A stretch of DNA of 64,000 nt from Cryptomeria japonica (taxonomy: Eukaryota; Streptophyta; Pinopsida; Cupressales; Cupressaceae): positions 304,874,164 through 304,938,163 of the forward strand of contig NC_081414.1 of NCBI RefSeq assembly GCF_030272615.1, read 5' to 3'. This document shows, piece by piece, positions 22,868 through 32,533 of the stretch; the first letter of the stretch is position 1, and every line of letters begins with the position of its first letter. Both the position numbers and the translations under genes were made by a program. Below the pieces are notes generated by a model. That model was not told the DNA's origin. It made no database searches and worked only from the letters and a program-made list of their open reading frames with translations.

Positions 22868-24923
22868 CTTCGCCTTGGACCCTTGGCAAGGGTCAGGAGC
22901 GAACTCTCAATTTTGCTCTTGCATTCCTCATTTTTCTTGCCCAAAACTTCATCTAGGCATTTAAATGGCATTTTTAATTGGAGTTGTGAGTTTGATTTCA
23001 TTTGATCTCTAGGAGGAAAGTGCCTTTAGGACTTTTCGCCCTGGACTCTTAGAGAGGGTCAGGAGCGATTTCTTCAATTTAGGTTAGGCCCATCAAATTT
23101 TGGAGGCAAATCTTTGTTCATCACGTTCTGGAGGACTCTTCCACCTTAGCACAACCTTGCCTTAGCACAATCTTGAAGGGGAAGTTGTTGATTTTGTAAA
23201 TTTCGCCCTGGACCTTCAGAGAGGGTCAGGAGCGATCTTGAGTCTTTTTTGCTTAAATTCTTGATCTCTTCAACTTCAAATTACCTTCAAGGCGTAGAAC
23301 ATTATACTTTACTCCCTTTTGAGTCTTAGAAACAAAAATATCATCTCGAAATGTAAGGTAAATGGACATACTTGGAAATTTCGCCCTGGATCCTTAGAGA
23401 GGGTCAGGAGCGATTTTCCCCATTGTCATCAAAATTTGTACTCCTTTCATCTCAATTCCACTCCAAGGCATTTCAAACATCACATCTACCTTGTGCCTAG
23501 GCTTAGCTTCGCCCAATTTTGAAGAAAAAGGTTGGATATTAGATTTTTCGTCCTGGTCCCTCAGAGAGGGTCAGGAGCGATTTTGCAATTTCAAGCTTAT
23601 CCATCCTTTATTAGCCCTCCAAATTATCTTCAATGGGCAAAACATACCTTCTTCCATTCATTTCAATCACAAAACTTGTTTTGTCCTTGCAAGAAAATTG
23701 CACTTTTAGAATCTAGCTCCAGACCTTCAGTGAGGGTCAGGAGCGCCTTTGCAAACTTAAGTTATTTTCTTTCACCTTTCCCTTTGAAATCACCTTGATA
23801 AGGAAGAACTTTCCTTTTTCATGCCATGAATAAATCTTTAAGCCAAACAAGTGATAAAATAATGTGTCTTCCAAGAAAATCGCTCTGGACCTTCAGTGAG
23901 GGTCAGGAGCGCTTTCTTTGCTTCTTGGCATATTTCCTTGTTCTTTAGACTCCCAATTGCTTCTAAGGTATAAAACATGATCTCTCCCTCTTATCCAAGT
24001 CAGGTTTTGCCTCAAAATTTCAAACCAAGAGGAGAATCTTGAAAAAACGCCATGGGCCTTCAGTGAGGGTCAGGAGCGCCTTTTGTTTTTTGGGTTGATT
24101 TCCTCCTTTGTTGACCACTCAAATTATATTCAACAGATAGAACATGCTTTCCTTGATCTCTTCCAATCATAAAGTCACTTTGATCCTGCAAGAACAGTGT
24201 AAGTTTGAAAATCAAGCTCCGGACCTTCAGTGAGGGTCAGGAGCGCCTTTTGCCATCATGATCAGATTGTTTCACTTTTCATCTCGAAACTCCTTGGCCA
24301 AGGAAGATGTTATCTTGTTTCATGCTATGAATAAATTCTCATGTCCCAAAAGGTCACAAGATGATACATATATAGAAAATTGCTCTGGACCTTCAGTGAG
24401 GGTCAGGAGCGATTTTGAAGATTCCAACAAGATCTTCCATCATTTCAAGTTAAAACTCTTTCAGGCGGGTGGAGAAAGTCATTCGTTTTCTATTCATGCT
24501 TACCACTTGGTCCTTTTTCACTGCAAGATGAGGGAATTCAAAATTTCGCCCTGGGCCCTTAGCAAGGGACAGGAGGGATTTTGCCCTTAACCTTCAAAAT
24601 TCACCATTTTTTATGTCTTCAAATTTTCAAAAGCATCAAACCACGTCCACTCGTCCCTCCTGGAGACCCTGCACAAAACAATTTAGAAAAGTCAGTGACA
24701 AATATGCCTTCAATAACATTTTCGCCCTGGACCCTTAGAGAGGGACAGGAGCGATTTTATCCTTTCTGGCTAATCCATCCAAAATTTAAGTCTCCAATCA
24801 CTTCACAAGGCCGAGTTAGGTCATTCTCAAGGCTAGGAACCAGTTAGCAAGCCTATCAAAAACAAGAAATTGTACTTAGGATGAATTTCGCCCTGGGCCC
24901 TCAGAGAGGGACGGGAGCGAATT
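22868..24923 (-). repeat. E2 hairpin array, 13 copies, about 166/177-bp period
   Basis: Cores begin near 22868, 23034, 23200, 23378, 23544, 23711, 23876, 24043, 24211, 24376, 24541, 24718 and 24884. Plus-strand cores read TTCGCCCTGGACC, a short variable loop (TTAGAGA, TTCAGTGA), GGGTCAGGAGCGA. They are homologous to the E0 cores, with the same strand polarity relative to the element. Spacing is 165-168 bases, with two of 177-178. The outer arms are less perfectly paired than in E0. The intervening DNA is weakly similar from unit to unit (recurring CCTTCATTTC, CTTGCAAGG-like strings), so the true unit is the full 166-bp period with a conserved core. Confidence 0.9.
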
Positions 24924-25276
24924 TTGTGTTTCAGGCATCATCTTACCTCCAAAATTTGATCAAAACTTACCTAGACAAGAACACACAATTTCATCTTCAA
25001 AATGCTAACATTTAGACAAAATTTGGATTTTTACCCCCAAAAAGACCCTGATTAGACCTAACCTAAGACCTATTTAACTCCCTTGGAAGACTTACCTTAT
25101 TTCAACAATCTCAACTCTTCGGGAGGACACTTAGTAACTTTCAAAATTTGACTGGACTCTGCTTGACTAACATCAGAAGAAACCCCTAAGGCTTAGCCCT
25201 AGCCCAGACAAACCACTCACTCACTCAAAACCCTAAAAGCAGAGAGAAGAACAAGCGAAACAAAAGCAAAAAAGAG

Positions 25277-25320
25277 GGGGTCCCCATTCTAATGGGGCGA
25301 TGTGTGCAATGCTCACAACA
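25277..25320 (-). other. terminal signature of E2
   Basis: TGTTGTGAGCATTGCACACA, then TCGCCCCATT...AATGGGGACCCCC in element orientation. It directly abuts the right copy of the GGACA duplication, which proves it is the outermost element sequence. Confidence 0.85.
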
Positions 25321-26582
25321 GGACACTACACCAATGCTTTTTGTTTTCTGCTGGGCACAAAATTGTCTTCTGCTGCTTGCAACCAAAAACCAGTCAATAA
25401 ATTTCATCCAAAAAACTGAATTATCTTCTGTTTGGAAAGCGAATCTTGAATTTCAAAATTTTGATGATCCATAAAATATTGTGTGGCGAGTTTGACAAGA
25501 GGAATTCATGCACATAGACATGTCACTTGAGTTTTATTTTTGTTAAAATATTTTTCTATCAGTCAAAGAGAGACAATAATTAATTCTGCATGCCTTGGGT
25601 ATTTTGACTTCAATCAAACTCATTTCCTGTCATCCCTTTATCAATAGATTTTCATTCTTTGTCTTTCTGATAATATTTAAAATTTTTTCAATCTCCCTGC
25701 ACTAAGATAAAGAAAAAGATGACATAAACAATAGAGACCAATAAAGCAAATATGAATTGTCACTTTTTGAAAGATTGGAGAAATAAGGTTTTAATTTTGA
25801 AACTTGCCACAATATGAAAGTTTTGTGAAAAGTTTGTAGTGGGTACAATACAGGTCAAGTTTGATAGTCTGATAGATGATCATGCAGATGGTGATGTTCA
25901 AGTGAACCTAGGAATTAGAAAGAACTCTTAAAGTAGTAAACATTAAGAAGAATATAAATATATGATTCCATTCTTGTTATTACTGTCAGTATCTAAGAAG
26001 AAGGGACTGAATTGTTTCCAAAGAGGGGCAGTCTAAATCCAGCCACTAGAATGATTCCCACGATAGGGTAAGGATCAGCGTCCCGTAAACTTTGAGGGTA
26101 TGGTCCCAAGATATGCTAAGGGCCTGCATCCGTAAACTTTGAGGGAGCCTATTTTTTTTTGATATCTAAGCGCTTTGGCAACATAATCATCTCCTTCTTC
26201 CTTAGGACTGGGTAGTAACAAGGGTTGACCATTGCATTATAAATTATGGATTATGAATAATAGAATTAATTATTAAGTGTGATAGATTGGTAATTTGTTC
26301 AGTAATGATTTATAAATTATTGAAACTATGGCAGCTCCAAGTAGGGGACTCTACAGGATATGCCTGATTTTTGCCCCAAAATAACAATTCCAACAATACA
26401 ATTCTTTTACAAGGAATATTCTATAACTAAATTACAAAATTTCAAAATTGCAATTAAACTTAGAGAAAATTGTAATTAATTAACATCAAACATTATGATC
26501 ATGAATAATCCCTATAAAAAACAAAACATCATAAATGCATTTGGATCCATTTCATAGCTTTCTCCAACAGCCAACCATATAG
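25321..26582. other. spacer between E2 and E3, no gene seen
   Basis: About 1.26 kb, AT-rich, with only short ORFs. A phrase ending CCGTAAACTTTGAGGG occurs twice (near 26083 and 26129) as a short diverged duplication. It probably belongs to the older repeat split by E2. Confidence 0.5.
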
Positions 26583-27408
26583 TGTTGACGTGTGTTTTGT
26601 GACCACGCCCAACGTAGAATAAAGTTTCCCAACGGTCACCTTATCCTCTCTTGATCAAAATCAGATGTATGCTAAGATTGCAGGAAGATCATACATTGAC
26701 TCCAAGGTTCCAACTGCGTACTAGTGACTTTATTGTGGATATAGATTCATTTGGCTTTGATGTTTACTGGTAATCCAAGGGGACTTACGTTTGAATCATT
26801 CCTTCACTTCTTTTTTGTGGCTGGAACTTCATCATTAGATATAGCAATTCTATGATGCTTTTGCTTCGAACGAACTAAATCGGAATGAACTGAAATTAAA
26901 AGGGAAAGGGTTAGAAGGATCTAAATCAACTCCGCAGGTAGTGATATCAATAGATAGTGCTTTAATGGACGAATTTCAAATAAACCAAGTTTTGCTTCGC
27001 CAAGATTAACTACAACTCCACAAGAACTAGTGCAATCTTCCAACGATGTTAAAGGATTTTCACATCGAGAAAGTGCATTTGAATACCCAAAACGGTGCAA
27101 GCCAAATGACTATCCACAATCCAACTTAGCACACATTTAGTGGCTCAGGCTAACTTTACACTGCAACATAATCAACAAGATGCAAAAAGTATGAACCGTG
27201 GAAATTCATTAAACACCATTACATTTTCCATTGAAATCAAAGCACTACTCTACTTCTCTTTTAAGTGAGGAAGGTGAAACCATGCAAGTTTTGAAAAATA
27301 ACTTAAGTGAACACCATCAAAGAACAATGCATCACTATTATTATCTCAAAAACTTATAGCAAGAATTTCATACAAATATCCCTACTTTACAAATGAAGGG
27401 GTCACCCC

Positions 27409-27457
27409 CTTATACAAGTCTCCAGCCTTGATTGCATGCAAACCCTAATTAGGGTTT
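27409..27457 (-). promoter_or_regulatory. E3 downstream promoter: palindromic telobox and TATA box
   Basis: A perfect AAACCCTAATTAGGGTTT palindrome (27440-27457) is followed on the minus strand by CTTGTATAAGGGGGTGACCC. The GGGGTGACCCC string is shared with E1. The box lies about 830 bases before the 3' end of E3. Confidence 0.7.
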
Positions 27458-27539
27458 AACCAAAAGATTCCACACACATGATGCAACAAGGTGGGAATAA
27501 ACATTAATGACCCATTATGCTCATTATCAATTAATTACA

Positions 27540-27800
27540 TTCCTGCCAAAAATGGTGTCCACTGTGCATTAAATGCACCATTATCTTTCAAGTTTGCCCA
27601 ATGTGAAATAAATGCCCCATCATGCTAGAACCGCCCATTGTGCAGTAAATGCACTATCATCTCCAAATTTGCCCAATGTGCATTGAATGCACCATCACTT
27701 CATCGAATATGGTAGCCGCCATGCATTAAGTATGCCACTACTCGATCAAGATGTCCACTAGCAATAAATGTGCCATCATGCCGCCATGCACTCAATAGAT
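27540..27800 (-). repeat. E3 repeats of about 38-45 bp built on TGCATTAAATGCA
   Basis: Six diverged units with the plus-strand core GTGCATTAAATGCACCATCA between 27550 and 27790. The core is itself a palindrome. They lie just upstream (minus strand) of the telobox and TATA box. Isolated related strings (GATGGGCATTTATGACG) occur at the same place in E1 (about 16240). They may be upstream promoter elements. Confidence 0.65.
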
Positions 27801-28335
27801 TCTTGCCATGCAAGTGGACCCCACCATCATAGGGACTTCTATAATTTTTCGAGTTGTGCTTCATTAATAAGGAATATTCTCTTTGCATGTTGCTAACTCA
27901 TCCTTTACAAGAATCTTTCAATTCCGGGCTCACAAAAGACATTTTAGAAGGTTTTCCTGCCTTGCAGAATTTTAACAATCTTTTCCACTTTTGAAGGATT
28001 CTTGTACGCTTGGAATTCTAGGAGAGAGAAAATCTTTGTAGAGATATTTTTTATTGTCTTGAAAGAATTTTTTCGTGTTTTGTGCTTCTCGTTTTGAAAG
28101 AGATTTTTGACCAATCAATCACTTTTCCTATTTTTTAGGATTTTTTTATTTTTGAGCTCTAGAATTCAAGAGAGAAAATTCTCTCTTAGCCAAAAAAAAT
28201 TTCTTCGTCTTGAAATTTCTTCTTGGGCGTAATTTCTTCTTGAGGGAGGAATTTTGAAATCTTTTCCTTTGCTTTGAATTTCCTTCTCAATTCTGTCCTT
28301 GGGTGGAATTTTCACTATGTGGAGGAATTCACGTT

Positions 28336-29035
28336 ATGGAGAGGAATTCCTCCATGACCTTCTAGCGCTCCTCCTCAATCTTGGTCACTAATTCCTTGTG
28401 TTGCAGGATAAACATGTTAAGAAGGAAATTTCTCCATCACCTTACTCTAGCGCCTTGACTCGAACTTGGGTGCCAAAACCATGCCCTTCAGGAATTTTGA
28501 CGTTTCTTATTTTTCCTTCTTGAGCCTCATTTGTCGCCCATGCACATGTTTGGGGTAGGATTTTGACTTGCAGGAGGAATTCATCATGGAGGATAGGGCT
28601 CCTCCACTACCCCATTTGGGCGCCCTTCTTCCTGACTTGGGTGTTAAAACCACTTTATGAAGGATTCAAACTTTGGAAACATTTTCCTCCCTTACCTTCA
28701 TCCAATGCTCTACTCCAGATTTGGGTGCAATTTTGATGCTATGCAAGAATCCTTGCCTTGGAGGAAAATTCCTCCACAAGGCCATTTTGGCACTCTACCC
28801 CCTTACTTGGGCGTTGATTTTATGTAGTCGAGGAAATTTGGCTTGAGAAAAAAATTCCTCCATCACTCCATTTTGGCGCCCATTTTCCTAACTAGGCGAA
28901 ATTTTGACTAAGTGAAGGAATGTTTGTCTTGGAGGAAAATTCCTCCATGACCATGTTTTGGCACTCACCACCTAGACTTGGGCACTAAACCTTGCACGTG
29001 GAGGATTTTTGTATGGAGGAGAGAATTCCTCCATG
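28336..29035 (-). repeat. E3 hairpin array, about 85-bp period
   Basis: Palindromes of the type GGAGGAAAATTCCTCC occur near 28340, 28421, 28588, 28759, 28844, 28930 and 29014, with a weak copy near 28675 and a lost one near 28505. Intervals are 81-87 bases or twice that. A second motif in each unit, TTTTGGCGCCCA...TTGGGCGCTAAAA, forms another hairpin resembling the GCGCCC...GGGGCGC hairpin of E1. Sequence identity between units is moderate. Confidence 0.8.
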
Positions 29036-29808
29036 GGGTCTCTTTAGCACCCAATTTCTTTTGGAATGTATCTTTTGCCATGGTAAGGATTTCTTGATTT
29101 TCCACTCAGACTTAGCCATTTTTTCACCTGTCCAGACTTGGAATGCCATTTTTGGATTTTGAAGTGATTTTTTCCTGCCTTAGAAGATTTTTCATGCTTT
29201 TCCATTTCAGGAAAGAACTTCATACTTAACCACTTTCCTCTGATCAATTGTCTTCTTTTTTATCTTTTCGGATTTGGCCATGGATTTTCAGGAATGTTCT
29301 GTCTTCAGTGTCTGGACCTTTGCCTGTGAAGGACCTGCCAAAAATAGACTTACAAAAAATAGTAAGACTTCAAAACGTCAAAATTAGGGCAAATCAGGGT
29401 AGGATGGCACTTACTAAAAATAGAACTTGCTAAAAATAGTAAGTTTGATTTTTGGCAAAATAAAGACAATCCGAGAGGTAGTGAAATTCCCTAAAAAATA
29501 GAACTTTCCAAGATTAGAAAGTTGCTTAGAATTCGCTCAAATTTCACAGGTAGGTTCATTGAAGGGTCTTGATTCTAATGCAATGTTGAGTTTTTTCAAA
29601 ACCCTAAGGAAAAGACCTCAAATCTAAGTCTGAAGGGCGAAACCCTAAAATGGACCAAACGAGTTCCAGGCTTAGCTAAATTTGCTCAAACGACTTGCAA
29701 ACTTGATCAAATTTCATTAAAAAAATTGCAGATCAGGGGGCTTGAAAGGATTGCCTCGAAAAGACCCAGAGAACCAAACCCAAAAGTCCAAGAGGACCTA
29801 AAAAGTAC

Positions 29809-29853
29809 GGGGTCCCCATTTGCAATGGGGCGATGTGTCAAAACATCACAACA
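29809..29853 (-). other. terminal signature of E3
   Basis: TGTTGTGATGTTTTGACACA, then TCGCCCCATTGCAAATGGGG and ACCCC in element orientation, nearly identical to E0 after the spacer. Confidence 0.8.
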
Positions 29854-32533
29854 ATTAGGAATTCGATGGGAAAGCATGATAAAGCGTCAAGAGATTGTCC
29901 TCAATTAAGACCAAGGGCACGGAATGGGCCTCTGAGTCATTCGGCCCCTTGGTCCACAAGCAAACCAACTTGGTTTGGTCTACTTAATGAGCGAACCAGT
30001 ATTGCTGCATCTCCCTATGAAACATTTCACACTGATTCCAAATATGATTGCTGATGGAAATCAGATAAATAATTACTAATCTTATATTTCTTGTTAGGAC
30101 GCTAGGAGACTATCTTCCTCAACCAAGCCCAAGGGTATGGAATGAGCTTCCAAGTCATTCAGCCCCTTGGCACACAAGTATGGCAGGACCTCCAGTCCAT
30201 ACAACTCAGGGTGGCATGCTTGATGAGGGAGACCAGTACTGCTGCATCTTCCTAACAGATTTATATTGAGATAAATAAATACAAACAACAATACTTGCAT
30301 ACCAATAACATTCCTTAATATTATATACTGCTGTTCTTTTATTTCTGAACTCTTTTCCAAATCCAAACTTGGTGATTCGATTTCACTTGAGTGTTATGGA
30401 TTGTTGTTGAATGATTGATATTTGTATGAATGATTGATTGATTGAATGAATTCCGTTGATTGTTGATAAGTGATTGTTGATTAGTTGATTGATGAGTGAT
30501 GATGTAATGAATGCTGATTTGATAGAATGATTTGCTGATTGATTGTTTGCTTGATTTGGTAATTGCTGATTTCTTTTATGGATTCATGAGTGATGATTAA
30601 TAAGTGATCCTTGAATTCTTGGAAGGATTTTTCATTTATACTCAATTGGCGAAAGGGTCACCACCCTCCATTGCTGCCTTTTGAGGATAATAAATCATTT
30701 TCCAAATGGATCTCCCTTGGATGTCCTCAAATGAAATCTTCTCCCCTTTATAAATTCCAATGTGAGGGATGAGTCACACCTCTTCATCATGTTTGCCCTT
30801 TGCAAGAGCCACATCCTTTCACAATTACCACCTTTTGAAAGAGTACAACCCTTCATCATTTCTACCCTTTTAAGAGTCACATCCTTTCACAATTACCACC
30901 CTTTGAAAGAGCCAGTCTTTTACAATCACCACCCTTTGAAAGAGCACAGCCCTTCATAATTTTTGTCTTTTGAAGGAGTCACTCACTTATTTTCTTCTCA
31001 TTCCTTTTTTTTTATTGACTCTTTCTTGATTCATATGCTCCATCCTTTCTTCTTTTCTCCATATTCCCTTTCTAGTGAACTCTTCTCCCTTTTATATCTC
31101 ATGTTTGAGGGAGTCACAACTCTTCATTTCATGCCTTTTGACTATTCATTAAACTTAATTAAATTTTAATTATATCGTAATATATTTTATATTTTAATTT
31201 TATTATTATTATTTATTGTTAAATCCTATTTCAAAAAGGGGACATTACAACCTTGGTTCATGTATCTACAGTGCTTCTATGCACAAATCTTCATTACATT
31301 ATCCTTTTGCCTTGTTTCGTGTACTTAAAGTGCCCCTATCCTCAAATCCTCATTACATTTTTCATTCACATGATTTGAATGCTCACTTGGTTGTTTGCAT
31401 TCAGTCACTAAGGTGATTGTGTTAGGTTGACTTATCTGTCCATCTTCATCTGGATGTATTCCCTGTGATTGCCTGTGCTCTCTCAGCTCAACTACCTTGT
31501 GGCATTGTTAGCTGGATAAGTCGTCAAGTAACAATTGTATGTGGAATTGGTCCTCTTGGCCTGAATGTGTATATAAAATGCGAACCAAGATCTTCTTGAT
31601 AAGAACCTAGTCTGCCTGTATCAAACTCTAACCCCAGATTTCATATTGATAGAGCAAAGCTATCACCAGTGTATGAAAGAGGCCACTTACTCTCTAAATT
31701 CCCAAAAAATAAAGGCGAAGGTATGGCCTCTTCAGGGTTGCCACGGATGCATTCCTCTCCTTAGTACTGTATAGGCAAATTCAGAATTTAAATGTTGTAA
31801 AGCATTCAGATAAACATTGAGTTTTTTTAAGAATTTGGCAATGAATGCTCTTGTAGAAAAGTTATAAATTCTGTTTCTTCATATTGGTAAATACTTTACT
31901 AGTTGCACATATTAAGGCCTATAACTAAATCATGATTTTGGAGGACCATGACGTGTTTTGAAAGCTGGAACCTGATTCAGCGGCAACAAAAAAGCTTCTA
32001 TGTGTCGATCCAAACCTTTGCTTGAGACAGTCATCTTATGTCAATCATCAATCTCATTTGTAATTCCTCTTGTTTGATTGGAAATAAGTTTTTCTTATTC
32101 GTCCATTTTGATTGAACATTGACTTAAGATTTTCACACTGGAAAATATATCTTTTATATGTTCAGACTTTGTGTGTCTCTCTATGCACGGTAACACAAGT
32201 ATATAAAACTTATTTTTTAGTAAATACAAATTTAGGCCCAAGCTGATAACATTTTCCTTAGATTCTATTATGCTTTGCACCTATAGAATTAACTATAGGT
32301 ACCAAGCAATCTTAAGATTTCACATTTTCATGGAGGTGCCTTTCTTGTAGTTAGAGCACACCATTGTTTGGGGAACACAAAATATTCTGGATGAAACTTG
32401 TCTAAGTTGATTGATCTCTATCTCCTTAAAGAAAAAGGCTTACAAAGCAATAAGAAAGTAGAAATTCTTAGTTTCATCCTTGACTTCGAGCTTCTCCATG
32501 GGTTTTCTTTTAACGTTTACCTTTTGTTGGCAG
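29854..32533. repeat. old repeats upstream of the methylesterase exons
   Basis: No gene is recognised. A diverged tandem duplication of about 216 bases covers 29890-30255 (each copy carries ATTC(G/A)GCCCCTTGG). A low-complexity TGATTGAT-rich tract covers about 30395-30610. Six units of about 34 bases (core CACCCTTTGAAAGAG) cover 30796-30985. AT-rich sequence ending AAAAAGGGGACATTAC at 31236-31250 looks like an LTR retrotransposon border. The exon that should encode the N-terminus of the following gene was sought here and not found. Confidence 0.55.

Larger units (their letters stand above)
17777..25320 (-). mobile_element. E2: giant solo-LTR-like retroelement unit carrying an ORF
   Basis: In minus orientation the unit begins TGTTGTGAGC at 25320 and ends ACACGTCAACA at 17777 (7,544 bases). 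It is flanked by a perfect 5-bp duplication, GGACA, at 17772-17776 and 25321-25325. In element order it holds the signature, a CT-rich leader, 13 hairpin repeats (24923-22868), a TATA box (about 22520), the ORF (22040-18841), a palindromic telobox with TATA box (18728-18639) and the conserved 3' end. There is no gag-pol, primer site or internal LTR pair. This is the best-bounded of the four units and fixes the interpretation of the others. Confidence 0.85.
26583..29853 (-). mobile_element. E3: solo-LTR-like retroelement unit, no ORF
   Basis: In minus orientation it starts TGTTGTGATG at 29853 and ends ACACACGTCAACA at 26583 (3,271 bases). The flanks TATAG and ATTAG match at 3 of 5 positions, so the duplication is weak and the call rests on the two conserved ends. 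It shares with E1 a block of TACTAAAAATAG-like repeats (29340-29530) and an 84-85-bp array, and with all units the downstream promoter. No ORF corresponding to those of E1 and E2 remains. Confidence 0.65.

Noticed and set aside
6962-24923. CRISPR-like appearance of the hairpin arrays
   Set aside because: Plant DNA, spacing of about 166-177 bases, imperfect repeats, spacers weakly similar to each other and no cas genes; these are retroelement internal repeats.
32480-32533. ATG upstream in frame with the first methylesterase exon as the gene start
   Set aside because: A clear splice acceptor (TTGTTGGCAG/GATGTG) lies between it and the conserved sequence, and the family has a long N-terminal exon joined exactly at DVK.
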